From the NCBI GenBank assembly GCA_958296075.1, contig CATQHW010000002.1:1178001-1242000 (forward strand): a stretch of DNA of 64,000 nucleotides. Reading direction: 5' to 3'. Under the pieces are notes generated by a model, which saw only the letters and a program-made list of their open reading frames with translations, had not been told where the DNA came from and ran no database searches. Source of the DNA: an uncultured Spirochaetia bacterium. GTDB lineage: Bacteria > Spirochaetota > Spirochaetia > SZUA-6 > Bin103. A program made the translations under genes and the position numbers. Numbering within the stretch: the stretch's first letter is position 1; every line of letters starts with the position of its first letter. Positions 43,026-51,489 of this stretch are shown here, piece by piece.

Positions 43026-43068
43026 CGCTTGGCGCTGACCTGCGTCTGCCGGGTGACGGTGTAAAGGG

Positions 43069-43245
43069 GCGCTGGTCATCTCCTGTGCCAACGGCTATGA
43101 GGGATACCTGCCGTTTCGGCACGATCTCGAAGCCGGCGGCTACGAATCGCAGACCGGCTCCGCTCACTTCGAGCCCGGCACCGCCGAGCGCGTCCTTGCC
43201 GCCGTCCTGCGCGCCGTCGAACCCCCGCCGGACGATGGTTCATGA
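43069..43245 (+). pseudogene. Copied C-terminus of a ceramidase-like gene
   Basis: 58 codons plus stop reading LVISCANGYEGYLPFRHDLE and GGYESQTGSAHFEPGTAERV, matching the last part of the 39904 protein with several substitutions. It has no start or upstream domain. Its stop abuts the convergent DUF262 gene's stop. The divergence shows it is from a paralogue or an old duplication, not a recent copy. Confidence 0.8.
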
Positions 43246-45051
43246 CGAAGCCGACCATGCCCATACGGCGGCGGCGGTTCGCGCGAGATGCGCCGACCGC
43301 TTCTCGACGGAGGCGAAGTTCCACGGCCCCGCTCGTTCCGCGGCGTCGAGCGCCAGCCGGCTTGGCGATTCGCGGAGCAGGAGCCGCTTCTCGGCAAAGG
43401 GCCGGCGCCCCATTTCCGAGTTGCGTTCGCGTTTGCGCAGGCAGAGATTGCCGATCGTATTGACGATCCGCGCATAGTCGTCCCTCTGCGCGTCCCCGCC
43501 CATCTCCCGCTGCCAGTCGCCGCTGCTCCGGATGTCTTGAGGCGCGATGTGTTCTACCGTGTCGAGCGTGGAGTAATCCGGCAGCTCACCGCCTTTTTCG
43601 TTTGCCAGATGGCGATCGATCTCCTCGAGAACCAGCCGTGTGAATCCGAGCTCTCGCGGTCGATAGACAGGACGTTTCACCAGGGCGTCTCTGAACTCGT
43701 CGTCGCCGACCCATAGCTGCTCCTTTTTGATGGCGTCATGCAGCGTTGCCGTCAGGTTCGTACGATCCCGTTCAGCGATCCTGTCCGCCAGGGATGGAAA
43801 GAACGAATCGTATCTCGTCACGGGCAGTTCGGCAACCTTCCGGCGTACGAGCAGCACATACACGGCTCTGACAAGGCTCGCCGCTTCCTCGGTGGAGATC
43901 TCGCCGTCGCGCTCCTTCTGCAGGACAGCCAGCAGAAAGGGCCGGCAGGACGTCATGTTGGTAGCGCCGATCCTTTCCAGCAGACCGTCGACAGCGGAGG
44001 CGCCGCCTGCCGATTCGCCGAGTATTCTACGGTACAACGGCGCCGACTCGGCGATGTCGTCCAAGTGCCGCCTGGCGGCGCCGGCATCGAGCTTCCTGTT
44101 GTGCTGCTTGAAGAACACGTAGAGCCTGCGCCCTTTGCCGATGATCTTGCTGTGCCCGATGGAAAACAGATGGCGCAGGTACTCTTCGAAGTCGAAGAGA
44201 TCCGCTACCGGAGACGACCGGTCGATCTGCTGCACGTTCACCCAGTGCGAGCGGTGCAGCGATTCGTGATCGACGCCATCCGCGATGAGAGGTCTGAACA
44301 AGTAATTGCACATCAACTCGGCCGCCGTAAGCGGTATCCCCTTGTCGTTCAGGCTCTCGAAGATCGCCTGTGGATCGTCCCGGCCGCCGAGCGGTATCCA
44401 GACGACCTTGAGGCACTCGGTCAGCGCTCCGATCCAGCGCCAGATGTCCTCGTCGCCTATAGCGCCGAAGTTACGCCCCATCCAGCGCTCGAACTTGCCG
44501 GATATGTTGCCGTTCGGCATATAGAGGTACAGGTCTTCCTGCAGGCTCGGCGTAGCGGGGTTCCGGTTTCCGAATACCGAATAATACGTGGCCAGCCGGT
44601 CGCCTTTGACGCTGAACAGCTTGATCCGCCAATAGTCGTCATGCGCTTGCCGCGCGTCCGTCCGATTGATGAGCCATCTTCCTGCAGCATCGTAGTGCTC
44701 GCGCGCCTTTGGCGCCTTGGCCAGCAATGTTTCCAGACGGCGCCGGAAGTACGCGAGCATGAGATACACCGTCGTGAATCGCTGCTGGCCGTCGATGATG
44801 TCGAAGACTTTGAAGCGAGGATCTCCGGATCGCTCCGCCACCACGACCGGCCCGAAGAAGTGTTCCTGCTCGGCGAGGTCGCCGTCCTGCGCGGGTTCGA
44901 GTACCTGTTCCTCGATGTCCTGCTTGAGTTGATTCCAGTTCCGGGCGCCCCACACGTAACCGCGCTGGAAGAACGGGATCACATAGCGCATTTCGCCCGA
45001 GAAGATATCGGCGAAGTTTCGATTGATGATCTCTCCGTTGCTCTTGGGCAT
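43240..45051 (-). CDS. DUF262/DUF1524 protein, GmrSD-like
   Basis: A 603-aa protein with both halves of the GmrSD-type (type IV restriction-like) architecture. The N-terminal DUF262 part shows VIPFFQRGYVWG (24-35), IIDGQQRFTTVYL (85-97) and IFESLNDKGIPLTAAEL (about 230-246), the ParB/Srx-like NTPase or nucleotide-binding motifs. The C-terminal DUF1524 part has LDTVEHIAPQD and IVNTIGNLCLR, the His-Asn-His-like nuclease signature. Full length with no interruption. Proteins of this layout cleave modified (e.g. glucosylated) phage DNA in studied cases; many others are untested. Upstream is an oxidoreductase gene and downstream a scrap of copied DNA, so it is a stand-alone defence candidate. Confidence 0.88.
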   Translation of the reverse strand: MPKSNGEIINRNFADIFSGEMRYVIPFFQRGYVWGARNWNQLKQDIEEQVLEPAQDGDLAEQEHFFGPVVVAERSGDPRFKVFDIIDGQQRFTTVYLMLAYFRRRLETLLAKAPKAREHYDAAGRWLINRTDARQAHDDYWRIKLFSVKGDRLATYYSVFGNRNPATPSLQEDLYLYMPNGNISGKFERWMGRNFGAIGDEDIWRWIGALTECLKVVWIPLGGRDDPQAIFESLNDKGIPLTAAELMCNYLFRPLIADGVDHESLHRSHWVNVQQIDRSSPVADLFDFEEYLRHLFSIGHSKIIGKGRRLYVFFKQHNRKLDAGAARRHLDDIAESAPLYRRILGESAGGASAVDGLLERIGATNMTSCRPFLLAVLQKERDGEISTEEAASLVRAVYVLLVRRKVAELPVTRYDSFFPSLADRIAERDRTNLTATLHDAIKKEQLWVGDDEFRDALVKRPVYRPRELGFTRLVLEEIDRHLANEKGGELPDYSTLDTVEHIAPQDIRSSGDWQREMGGDAQRDDYARIVNTIGNLCLRKRERNSEMGRRPFAEKRLLLRESPSRLALDAAERAGPWNFASVEKRSAHLARTAAAVWAWSASS

Positions 45052-45070
45052 CGCTCTCCTCGATCGAAGA

Positions 45071-45196
45071 CTACGCGCGCGGCGAGGCCAGCGTCGAGAC
45101 GTCGTCGGGCAGGTTGCCGGTCGCGTCGAAGGGGAGCGGCCGCGGCGCGTCGAACCGCTGGCGGACGCGGAATACGCGCGGGTAGTCGATGCGGCC
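45071..45196 (-). pseudogene. Possible N-terminal fragment of a lactate-racemase-like gene
   Basis: Directly after the oxidoreductase stop, another minus-strand frame reads SGGRIDYPRVFRVRQRFDAP and then runs into a stop at 45071. The phrase IDYPRVFRVRQRF is reminiscent of the start of LarA/DUF2088 proteins, which in related genomes follow Gfo/Idh-type dehydrogenases. The rest of the gene is missing. Identification is tentative. Confidence 0.3.
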
Positions 45197-45204
45197 TCCC
45201 GACT

Positions 45205-46131
45205 CTACGCGGGCGAGCCCTGCCGCTCGTCGGGCGCCGGTCGGACCGGCATCGCGGCGGCTCCTCCGGCCTGCGCGGAGCGCTCGGCGGCGTCCAGGAT
45301 GGCGATCACCTCCACCGCGTCTTCCAGCGGCACCGGCGTCTCGCCGCCGGCCAGGAATGGGAGCAGCGCGGTGAGCAGCGCCGCGTAGATGCCGGTCATC
45401 TCCACGGTGTACGGGGCCGCAGCGGCGCCGCTGCGCAGCACGCCGCCATAGCCGCTGCCGGCGGCCAGCTCGACCACGCCGGTGCGGCCGTCCGCGTAGT
45501 CGACGACGACGATCGCGCCGTCGCCGCAGGTATGGGTCGAGGCGGTCGCCGCGCCGCGGCCGATGGCGCGGACCAGCATCTCCACCGCGTGCACGCCGTA
45601 CCACACCAGCGAGCTGCCGGCGGGCGCGCGGTTGATGGCGCCGTAGGTCGATACGTGCCGCGCGGCCGGCACGGCCGCGCACGCCTCTTGCAGACCGGAG
45701 GCGAACCGCAGGGAGGACGTCGAGCAGAGCCGCAGGTCGTGCTCGGCCGCGATGCGGGCGATATCCAGCCCGGTGGCGAGATCCTGCGCCAGCGGCTTGT
45801 CGAGAAACAGCGGCACGCCCAGGCCGGCGCAGCGCCGCACGTACTCCAGATGCAGGGTCGGGTCGTTGATCTCGATCAGCAGGGCGTCGGCGTCCGCGAC
45901 GGCAACATCGAAGTCCTCGGTGACCTCGATGCCCCACCGTTCGAGCTCTCGCTGCCGGCCGTCCAGCCCGGCTTGGTCCTGAAAGGGCGTCTCGAAGCGC
46001 AGGCAGCGCGTCACCGCGGCGCCGGCGACCCGCTGTTCCGGCGGGCAGTCGGGTGCCTGCAAGCGCCGCGCGAACTCCACCGTGTGGCTCGAATCGAGGC
46101 CGATGATGCCGATGCGAAGGTCGTGTCCCAT
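45205..46131 (-). CDS. Gfo/Idh/MocA-family oxidoreductase
   Basis: A 308-aa NAD(P)-dependent dehydrogenase. LRIGIIGLDSSHTVEFARRL (5-24) is the Rossmann glycine region, although GLDSSH replaces the usual GxGxxG, as in a subfamily acting near sugar-acid pathways. ADALLIEINDPTLHLEYVRR and CAGLGVPLFLDKPLAQDLA supply the conserved Asp-Lys-Pro motif (LDKP), the signature of the family. WYGVHAVEMLVRAIG corresponds to the catalytic His region. Length is slightly short. Likely oxidises a sugar or sugar acid; it is divergent from the aminotransferase gene 155 bp away. Confidence 0.82.
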   Translation of the reverse strand: MGHDLRIGIIGLDSSHTVEFARRLQAPDCPPEQRVAGAAVTRCLRFETPFQDQAGLDGRQRELERWGIEVTEDFDVAVADADALLIEINDPTLHLEYVRRCAGLGVPLFLDKPLAQDLATGLDIARIAAEHDLRLCSTSSLRFASGLQEACAAVPAARHVSTYGAINRAPAGSSLVWYGVHAVEMLVRAIGRGAATASTHTCGDGAIVVVDYADGRTGVVELAAGSGYGGVLRSGAAAAPYTVEMTGIYAALLTALLPFLAGGETPVPLEDAVEVIAILDAAERSAQAGGAAAMPVRPAPDERQGSPA

Positions 46132-46286
46132 GGCCGTCAGTCTACGCCATGCCGCGGGCGGATCACAGCCGGTCGATCCGTCGCACGACTTCGCCCAGCG
46201 CGGTATGCGTGCGCGAGCGCGGCCGGCGTCGGGCGCAGCGGTTGCGCGGCGTCGTGCATGGGCATACGATCGCTGCGGAGGTTCCG

Positions 46287-47640
46287 ATGCCGATTTCCCC
46301 GGTCCGCACCGATGCCGTCGTCGAGCAGCGGCCGGCGCTGCTGGGCGGTCCGCCGGCCATCGCCGCCGGCTCCGTGCCGGACGACCTGTTCACGTGGCCG
46401 ATCGTCACCGAAGAGGACGAGCAGGCCGTGCTGGCGGTGCTGCACTCCGGCCGCATGTCGGGCTTCGACGTCACCAAGCAGTTCGAGGCCGAGTTCGCCG
46501 AGTGGCAGGGCACGGACTACGCCCTGGCGCACAACACCGGAACCGGCGCCATCCAGGCAGCGCTATACGCCCTGGGCGTGCGCGCCGGGGACGAGGTGGT
46601 CTGCCAGAGCACGACCTACTGGGCGTCCGCCGCGCCGGCGCTGTCGCTCGGCGCCACGGTGCGCTTTGCCGACATCGAAGCGGACACGCTGTGCATCGAC
46701 CCCCGCCGACCTGGAGCGGCGCCTGACGCCGCAGACCAAGGTCGTGGTGGTCGTGCACTACTGCGGCCACCCCACCGACATGGACGCGGTGCTCGCCATC
46801 ACCGAGCCGCGCGGCGTCCCGGTGCTGGAGGACGTCTCGCATGCCCACGGCGCGCTCTACCGCGGGCGCACGGTCGGTACCTTCGGCGCCGCGGCGGCGA
46901 TGTCGGTGATGAGCGGCAAGGCGCTGCCGGCCGGGGAGGGCGGCGTGATGGTGACTGCGGACCGCGGCCTGTACGAGCGCGCTCTCGCCTGGGGCCACTA
47001 CTCGCGCGGCCAGCGTGAGCTCACTGATCCGGAGCTGCGCCGCACCGCCGGCGTTCCGCTGGGTGGCTGCAAGTACCGCATGCAGCAGCTCAACGCCGCG
47101 ATCGGGCGCGTGCAACTCCGCCACTTCGACGATCGCGGGCGCGAGATCAGGGCGGCCATGAACCGGTTCTGGGACCTGCTGGCCGGTTGCCCAGGTATCC
47201 GCGCGCATCGCGTCGACGAGGCGACCGGCAGCACCATGGGCGGCTGGTACAACCCGCACGGTCTCTACGCAGCCGAGGAGTTCGACGGCCTCTCCCTGAC
47301 CCGATTCCTGGCCGCCCTGGAAGCCGAGGGGGTGGGGCGCCTGGGAGCCGGCATCAACCTGCCGCTGCACCGGCACCCGCTGTTCCGCGACCTGGACGTG
47401 TACGGCCGCGGCGCGCCCACCAACGGCGAACCGACCGACGACCTGCCCGTGGCGGAGGGCATCTACGCGCGCACCTTCCACGTGCCGTGGTTCAAGCACG
47501 ACCGGGCGGAGGTGATCGAACGCTACGCGGCGGCGTTCCGCAAGGTGGCGGCGCACGCCGGCGAGCTCCGAGCCGGCGACCCGGGCGACCCGCCCGGCTT
47601 CGGCATGTGGCCCGGAGCGGCCGCGGCGGCGGGCGCGTGA
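46287..47640 (+). pseudogene. DegT/DnrJ/EryC1-type aminotransferase with a single-base frameshift
   Basis: The N-terminal 138 codons (from ATG 46287) read MSGFDVTKQFEAEFAEWQGT and ALAHNTGTGAIQAALYALGV, the PLP-fold start of DegT-type sugar aminotransferases. At the run of five Cs, 46700-46704, the frame breaks; one C fewer gives ...CIDPADLERRLTPQTKVVVV, continuing with VLEDVSHAHGALYRGRTVGT and GGCKYRMQQLNAAIGRVQLR to the stop at 47640. SGKALPAGEGGV carries the PLP Lys. The whole, about 450 aa, is normal size. It is either a sequencing error in a homopolymer or a recent null mutation. The product would make or modify an amino sugar. Its stop overlaps the GTG of the next gene. Confidence 0.8.
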
Positions 47641-49157
47641 CCGCGGCGTTCCGCGCCGAGCGCGAGGCGCGCAAGCGCCGCCGCCGGCGCATCATCCTCA
47701 ACAATGACGGCAACGAGCCGGTCTACCTGATCGAGGCGCCGACCGAGGAGGAACTGCTCAAGTACCGGACCGGTCCCTTGGCCGACTCGCAGGTGGACAC
47801 CGTGTTCTATTCGACGTGGTGCTCGGGCTTCACGATGTTCACCCACCTGACCAGGGTGGGCCAGCTCTTCACGGTCCAGGGCGAGTGGTTCAACCGCAAC
47901 CTGATGGGCGCCTTGGCGGAGGCCGGCATCGACCCGCTGCGGGTGATGAACGACTTCATCCACGCGCAGGGCAGGGAGTTCTTCTGGTCGCTGCGCATGA
48001 ACGATACGCACGACAGCCAGGGCGGTGGCTACTCGGCCGAGATGTTCGCCGGCAACGACTTCAAGCAGGCCAATCCGCAGTACCTGCTCGGCACCCCGGA
48101 GACGCGGCCGCGCTACGGCGGCTGGTCGGCGGTCGACTTCGCCGAACCGGAGATACGCGACCTGACCTTCCGCTTCGTCGAGGAGGTCTGCCGCACCTAC
48201 GACGTGGACGGCATCGAGCTTGACTTCTACCGGCATCCGGTCTTCTTTCACGAGCCGGCGCGCGGCTTTCCCGCAAGCGGCGTGGAGCGCGACCTGATGA
48301 CCGGCCTGGTGCGCCGCATCCGCCGCATGACCGAGGAGGTCGGCCAACGCCGCGGCCGGCCGATCCTGGTCGCGGCGCGCCTGCCGGACTCGGTCCCCTA
48401 CTGCCGGGCGATCGGCCTGGACCTGGAGCGGTGGCTGGCCGACGACCTGCTCGATCTGCTGATACCCGCCGGCTACCTGCAGCTCGACCGCTGGGAGAAC
48501 TCGGTCGAGTTGGGCCGTCGCTACGGCGTCATGGTCTATCCGGCGCTCGACGAGTCGCGCGTGAAGGAGCCGGGCTCGCACGACGTCAAGACCGGCACCT
48601 TCACCACCCCGCGCGGCAGCGACGCCTCGTACCGGGCGCGCGCAGCCAACGTGTGGCGCGCGGGCGCCGACGGCGTCTATCTGTACAACTTCTTCAACCC
48701 GTCCAGCCCTATCCTGCGGCAGCTCGGCGAGATGGAGACGATCCTGAGCGCCGAACGGCGCTACTTCGTGAGCGTGCGCGGCGTGGCGCGCGTGGCCGGC
48801 GACGGCTTCCCGCATGAGCGCTACCTGCGGATACCGACGCTCACGCCGCAGCACCCGCGACAGCTCTTTCCCGGCCGGCCGGTGGCGGAGTACCTGAAGG
48901 TGGGCGAGGACCCGCGCGCGGAGCCCGGGGCGAGATCGGCCGCGGTGGAACTGCGCGTCTGGAACGCCGGCGCCGCCCGGATCGGCGCCGCCGTCAACGG
49001 TCAGCCGCTGGCGTTGCAGGCCGGCGAGGGCGACCTGCTCGCCGCACCGGTCGAACCGGACGCGATCGTCCCGGGCGAGAATCGGATCGAGGTGACCCTG
49101 GACGCCGGCGCGGAACGGCCGGCCCTGTTGGCCGACGCTCGGATCCTGCTGCGATAG
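47637..49157 (+). CDS. TIM-barrel glycoside hydrolase-like protein with C-terminal beta domain
   Basis: A 506-aa protein with a GTG start overlapping the aminotransferase stop (GTGA). The first strand is RRRIILNNDGNEPVYLIEAP; barrel strands include REFFWSLRMNDTHDSQGG, RTYDVDGIELDFYRHPVFF (acidic pair at about 196-198), LLIPAGYLQLDRWEN and NVWRAGADGVYLYNFFNPSS. A small beta-sandwich follows (about 420-506: ELRVWNAGAARIGAAVNGQ, EVTLDAGAERPALLADARI). No signal peptide. It belongs with the GHL10-like putative glycosidases. Its last 580 bp are copied at 50191-50623 with an internal deletion, and an internally deleted relative lies at 5112. Confidence 0.75.
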   Translation: MTAAFRAEREARKRRRRRIILNNDGNEPVYLIEAPTEEELLKYRTGPLADSQVDTVFYSTWCSGFTMFTHLTRVGQLFTVQGEWFNRNLMGALAEAGIDPLRVMNDFIHAQGREFFWSLRMNDTHDSQGGGYSAEMFAGNDFKQANPQYLLGTPETRPRYGGWSAVDFAEPEIRDLTFRFVEEVCRTYDVDGIELDFYRHPVFFHEPARGFPASGVERDLMTGLVRRIRRMTEEVGQRRGRPILVAARLPDSVPYCRAIGLDLERWLADDLLDLLIPAGYLQLDRWENSVELGRRYGVMVYPALDESRVKEPGSHDVKTGTFTTPRGSDASYRARAANVWRAGADGVYLYNFFNPSSPILRQLGEMETILSAERRYFVSVRGVARVAGDGFPHERYLRIPTLTPQHPRQLFPGRPVAEYLKVGEDPRAEPGARSAAVELRVWNAGAARIGAAVNGQPLALQAGEGDLLAAPVEPDAIVPGENRIEVTLDAGAERPALLADARILLR

Positions 49158-49340
49158 GTTCCGAGGTGCTCCCCGATCGTTTGGCGGCGTCGTCCTGGGG
49201 CGGGTAGCCACCGGATCGCCGTGGATGCCGAGCACGCGCAGAAACCGCTCCCGGTCGGCATCCGCCAGCAGCCTTACGAACCGCTCCGGCGCCTCCCTGG
49301 GTTCCTGCTTGAAGGCGTGCCGATGTTGCCATTGTCGGGA

Positions 49341-49361
49341 CAAGGAAGTAAGATGTCCTTG
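49341..49361 (+). promoter_or_regulatory. Possible operator of the antitoxin-toxin pair
   Basis: CAAGGA (49341-49346) and TCCTTG (49356-49361) form an inverted repeat 30 bp before the antitoxin start. AbrB-type antitoxins commonly bind such palindromes to autoregulate their operon. The interval 49158-49340 holds only a short minus-strand reading EAPERFVRLLADADRERFLR, origin unknown. Confidence 0.4.
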
Positions 49362-49390
49362 TTTCCTTACACGCTGAGGGAGGTATCCAC

Positions 49391-49615
49391 GTGCTTGCCA
49401 AACTGACATCCAAGAATCAGATCACCCTGCCAAAGGCGCTCATCAGATACTTCCGGGGCTGCGACTATTTCGACGTGACCAGGGAGAACGGGCGCATCGT
49501 GCTGACTCCCGTGCGGCTTGCCCGAGCCGACGCGGTACGTGGCAAGTTGGCTGAGCTCGGCATATCGAATGCCGATGTGAACGAGGCCGTCGAGTGGGCA
49601 CGCCGGACCACCTGA
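49391..49615 (+). CDS. AbrB/MazE-type antitoxin
   Basis: 74 aa with GTG start after GGGAGG (49378-49383). LAKLTSKNQITLPKALIRYF is the swapped-hairpin AbrB DNA-binding fold, followed by DYFDVTRENGRIVLTPVRLA and a C-terminal helix (GKLAELGISNADVNEAVEWA) that would block the toxin. It overlaps the toxin gene by 22 bp. The two form a standard type II pair. Confidence 0.9.
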   Translation: MLAKLTSKNQITLPKALIRYFRGCDYFDVTRENGRIVLTPVRLARADAVRGKLAELGISNADVNEAVEWARRTT

Positions 49616-50067
49616 GTCAACTGCGGCTGGTACTTGACACCAACGCTGTGCTCTCGGCGCTGCTGTTTCGGTCGAGCTCCTTGTCGTGGCTCCGCCACGC
49701 ATGGCAGGGGCAGGAGATCGTACCGCTGGCTAGTCATGACACGACCACCGAGTTACTCCGCGTCCTGTGCTATCCAAAGTTCGGCTTGACCGACGATGAA
49801 CGAGAAGATCTGCTGGCAGACTACCTGCCCTGGTGCAAGACCATCATCGTGTCGGACCCGCTGGCCATGCCTGCATGTCGCGATCCCCTGGACTTGCCGT
49901 TCCTGGAACTGGCCCTGGCAGGCCATGCCGACGCGCTGGTGACCGGCGACAAAGACTTGCTCGCCATGGCTGCGCAGTTTGCCATCCCCATCATATCCCC
50001 AGGCGCCGCCAGGACTCGCTTACGTAAAGGCTGGCGTCCGTCGCGACCACGACGGGAACGTGAGTGA
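49594..50067 (+). CDS. PIN-domain toxin with a chimeric C-terminus
   Basis: A 157-aa PIN_3-type ribonuclease. Catalytic acids: Asp in LRLVLDTNAVLSALLF (about 14), Glu in ASHDTTTELLRVL, Asp in CRDPLDLPFLELALAG and ALVTGDKDLL. The fold normally ends at IPIISPxEF; here IPIISPGA is followed by ARTRLRKGWRPSRPRRERE, about 20 basic residues encoded by foreign sequence that leads into copied fragments of other genes. The catalytic core is complete, so it may remain active, but the original stop has been lost by recombination. Start is GTG 49594, overlapping the antitoxin. Confidence 0.82.
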   Translation: MGTPDHLSQLRLVLDTNAVLSALLFRSSSLSWLRHAWQGQEIVPLASHDTTTELLRVLCYPKFGLTDDEREDLLADYLPWCKTIIVSDPLAMPACRDPLDLPFLELALAGHADALVTGDKDLLAMAAQFAIPIISPGAARTRLRKGWRPSRPRRERE

Positions 50068-50082
50068 ATCCGGTCTCTCGCG

Positions 50083-50190
50083 TGCCGGGGTCGGGATGGA
50101 AGTAATAGAGCTGGCCGTCGACCTCGCGGTTGGTGCCGTCGCCGCGGATGCCGAACGCGTCCAGCCACTGATTGAGGCACCAGTGGTGAG
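50083..50190 (-). pseudogene. Fragment copied from a solute-binding protein gene
   Basis: About 108 bp closely matching 52363-52475 inside the binding-protein gene at 51490, same orientation (shared GCGGTTGGTGCCGTCGCC and ATTGAGGCACCAGTG-type runs), with scattered differences. It has no open coding function. It sits directly before a copied glycosidase fragment, so two unrelated gene pieces have been joined. Confidence 0.75.
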
Positions 50191-50623
50191 CACGACGTCA
50201 AACCGGCACCTTCACCACCCCGCGCGGCAGCGACGCCTCGTACCGGGCGCGCGCAGCCAACGTGTGGCGCTCGGGCGCCGACGGCGTCTATCTGTACAAC
50301 TTCTTCAACCCGTCCAGCCCCATCCTGCGGCAGCTCGGCGAGATGGAGACGATCCTGAGCGCCGAACGGCGCTACTTCGTGAGCGTGCGCGGCGTGGCGC
50401 GACGGCCGCGGTGGAACTGCGCGTCTGGAACGCCGGCGCTGCCCGGATCGGCGCCGCCGTCAACGGTCAGCCGCTGGCGTTCCAGGCCGGCGAGGGCGAC
50501 CTGCTCGCCGCACCGGTCGAACCGGACGCGATCGTCCCGGGCGAGAATCGGATCGAGGTGACCCTGGACGCCGGCGCGGAACGGCCGGCCCTGTTGGCCG
50601 ACGCTCGGATCCTGCTCGGATAG
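50191..50623 (+). pseudogene. Copied 3' end of the 47637 glycosidase-like gene
   Basis: 433 bp repeating 48578-49157 in the same orientation, nearly identical, but with about 150 bp removed (joint near 50400, corresponding to 48791-48944) and a small deletion near the left edge. Reads NVWRSGADGVYLYNFFNPSS then ELRVWNAGAARIGAAVNGQ in different frames. The near identity marks a recent duplication over about 1.5 kb. Confidence 0.88.
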
Positions 50624-50651
50624 GCAGCCCGCGCCCGGTTGGCGCGTCTCG

Positions 50652-51098
50652 CTATCGTGGCCCGCGCCGGCCCGTGAGCGGGTTGCGCCAGCGGACGTTC
50701 CGCAGGCGGCTGAAATCCGTGTCGGCGGTATGGACCGTGGCCCGGTACCTGAGCGCCAGCGCGCCGATTTGGGCATCGGTCGTCAGATTGCCGCCGGCCC
50801 CGGCCGACTCGAGCAGATCAAACGCAACGTCGATGTCGCCGGAGTCATGTTCCAGCAGCGTCGTGGCCGGCGCCTTCAGCCAACTGCGGACGGTCCGGGC
50901 GCACGCTTCCAGAGACAGCGGTTCGTCGTAGATGCGTGGACTGGTGGACAATCGAATGAACGCGAAGATCACCACCGGCGCCAAGCCGACCGCTTCGGCG
51001 CCATTGAGACACCGCGACCACCAGTCAGCCGACTCATGGTGAAAGGGACTGTTTGAGTCGTAGGCGTAGAGGATGAGATTGACGTCCGGGACGATCAC
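50652..51098 (-). CDS. VapC-like PIN-domain toxin
   Basis: A 148-aa PIN ribonuclease of the TIGR00028 style, starting IVPDVNLILYAYDSNSPFHH with the first Asp at 5; a Phe-rich block LAPVVIFAFIRLSTSPRIYD follows, where most homologues have a Trp and Ala, then LLESAGAGGNLTTDAQIGAL with the central Asp and TVHTADTDFSRL with the last acid. Overlaps the antitoxin stop by ATGA. Intact; tRNA or mRNA cleavage is the family role. Confidence 0.9.
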   Translation of the reverse strand: MIVPDVNLILYAYDSNSPFHHESADWWSRCLNGAEAVGLAPVVIFAFIRLSTSPRIYDEPLSLEACARTVRSWLKAPATTLLEHDSGDIDVAFDLLESAGAGGNLTTDAQIGALALRYRATVHTADTDFSRLRNVRWRNPLTGRRGPR

Positions 51099-51367
51099 TT
51101 CTCCGCCAACATGGCTCGACAGGTGACGCGGAGGAAGCGCTCCTCCTCAGCGTCCTGTTCGCGCTCATGCATACGGGCAGGGTCGACTCCGGTGCGTAGT
51201 CCCATCGGCCGAGCGTGCACCCGGAACGCCGGTCGATGCTCTGGGGCTCGTTTCAATCCGTTACGGATCGCTTCGTTCAGGGTGACTTTGAAGCTCCGCT
51301 GTGTACGGTGCATGGCATCGCGGATCATGCGCTCGGTATCATCATCGAGCGTTACCGTAGTCCTCAT
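51095..51367 (-). CDS. VapB-like antitoxin (ribbon-helix-helix)
   Basis: 90 aa. MRTTVTLDDDTERMIRDAMH then SFKVTLNEAIRNGL is a ribbon-helix-helix DNA-binding unit; the remaining 45 residues (PAFRVHARPMGLRTGVDPAR) form the toxin-binding tail common in antitoxins of this PIN subgroup. It directly precedes and overlaps the toxin gene. A region of 120 bp upstream separates it from the binding-protein gene's terminator. Confidence 0.88.
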   Translation of the reverse strand: MRTTVTLDDDTERMIRDAMHRTQRSFKVTLNEAIRNGLKRAPEHRPAFRVHARPMGLRTGVDPARMHEREQDAEEERFLRVTCRAMLAEK

Positions 51368-51422
51368 AGAATAGAGTCTATCATGATGACCATGGTTTTC
51401 CCCATGTCTCGTAATGCAAAGG

Positions 51423-51446
51423 GGGAGCGGCCACGGGGCCGCTCCC
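51423..51446 (-). terminator. Hairpin after the second sugar transporter operon
   Basis: GGGAGCGGCC (51423-51432) pairs with GGCCGCTCCC (51437-51446) around ACGG. On the minus strand the stem is followed by CCTTTGCATT, so it lies 44 bp downstream of the binding-protein stop and has a short T run. A probable terminator for the minus-strand operon 55189-51490. Confidence 0.6.
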
Positions 51447-51489
51447 TGGTCGATCCGGACGAATCCGGATTGCGTGATCCGGCTGGAGA

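Noticed and set aside
43738..47640. A plus-strand open frame of about 1,300 codons
   Set aside because: Most of it is the antisense of the DUF262 and oxidoreductase genes; only the part after 46705 is real and belongs to the frameshifted aminotransferase.
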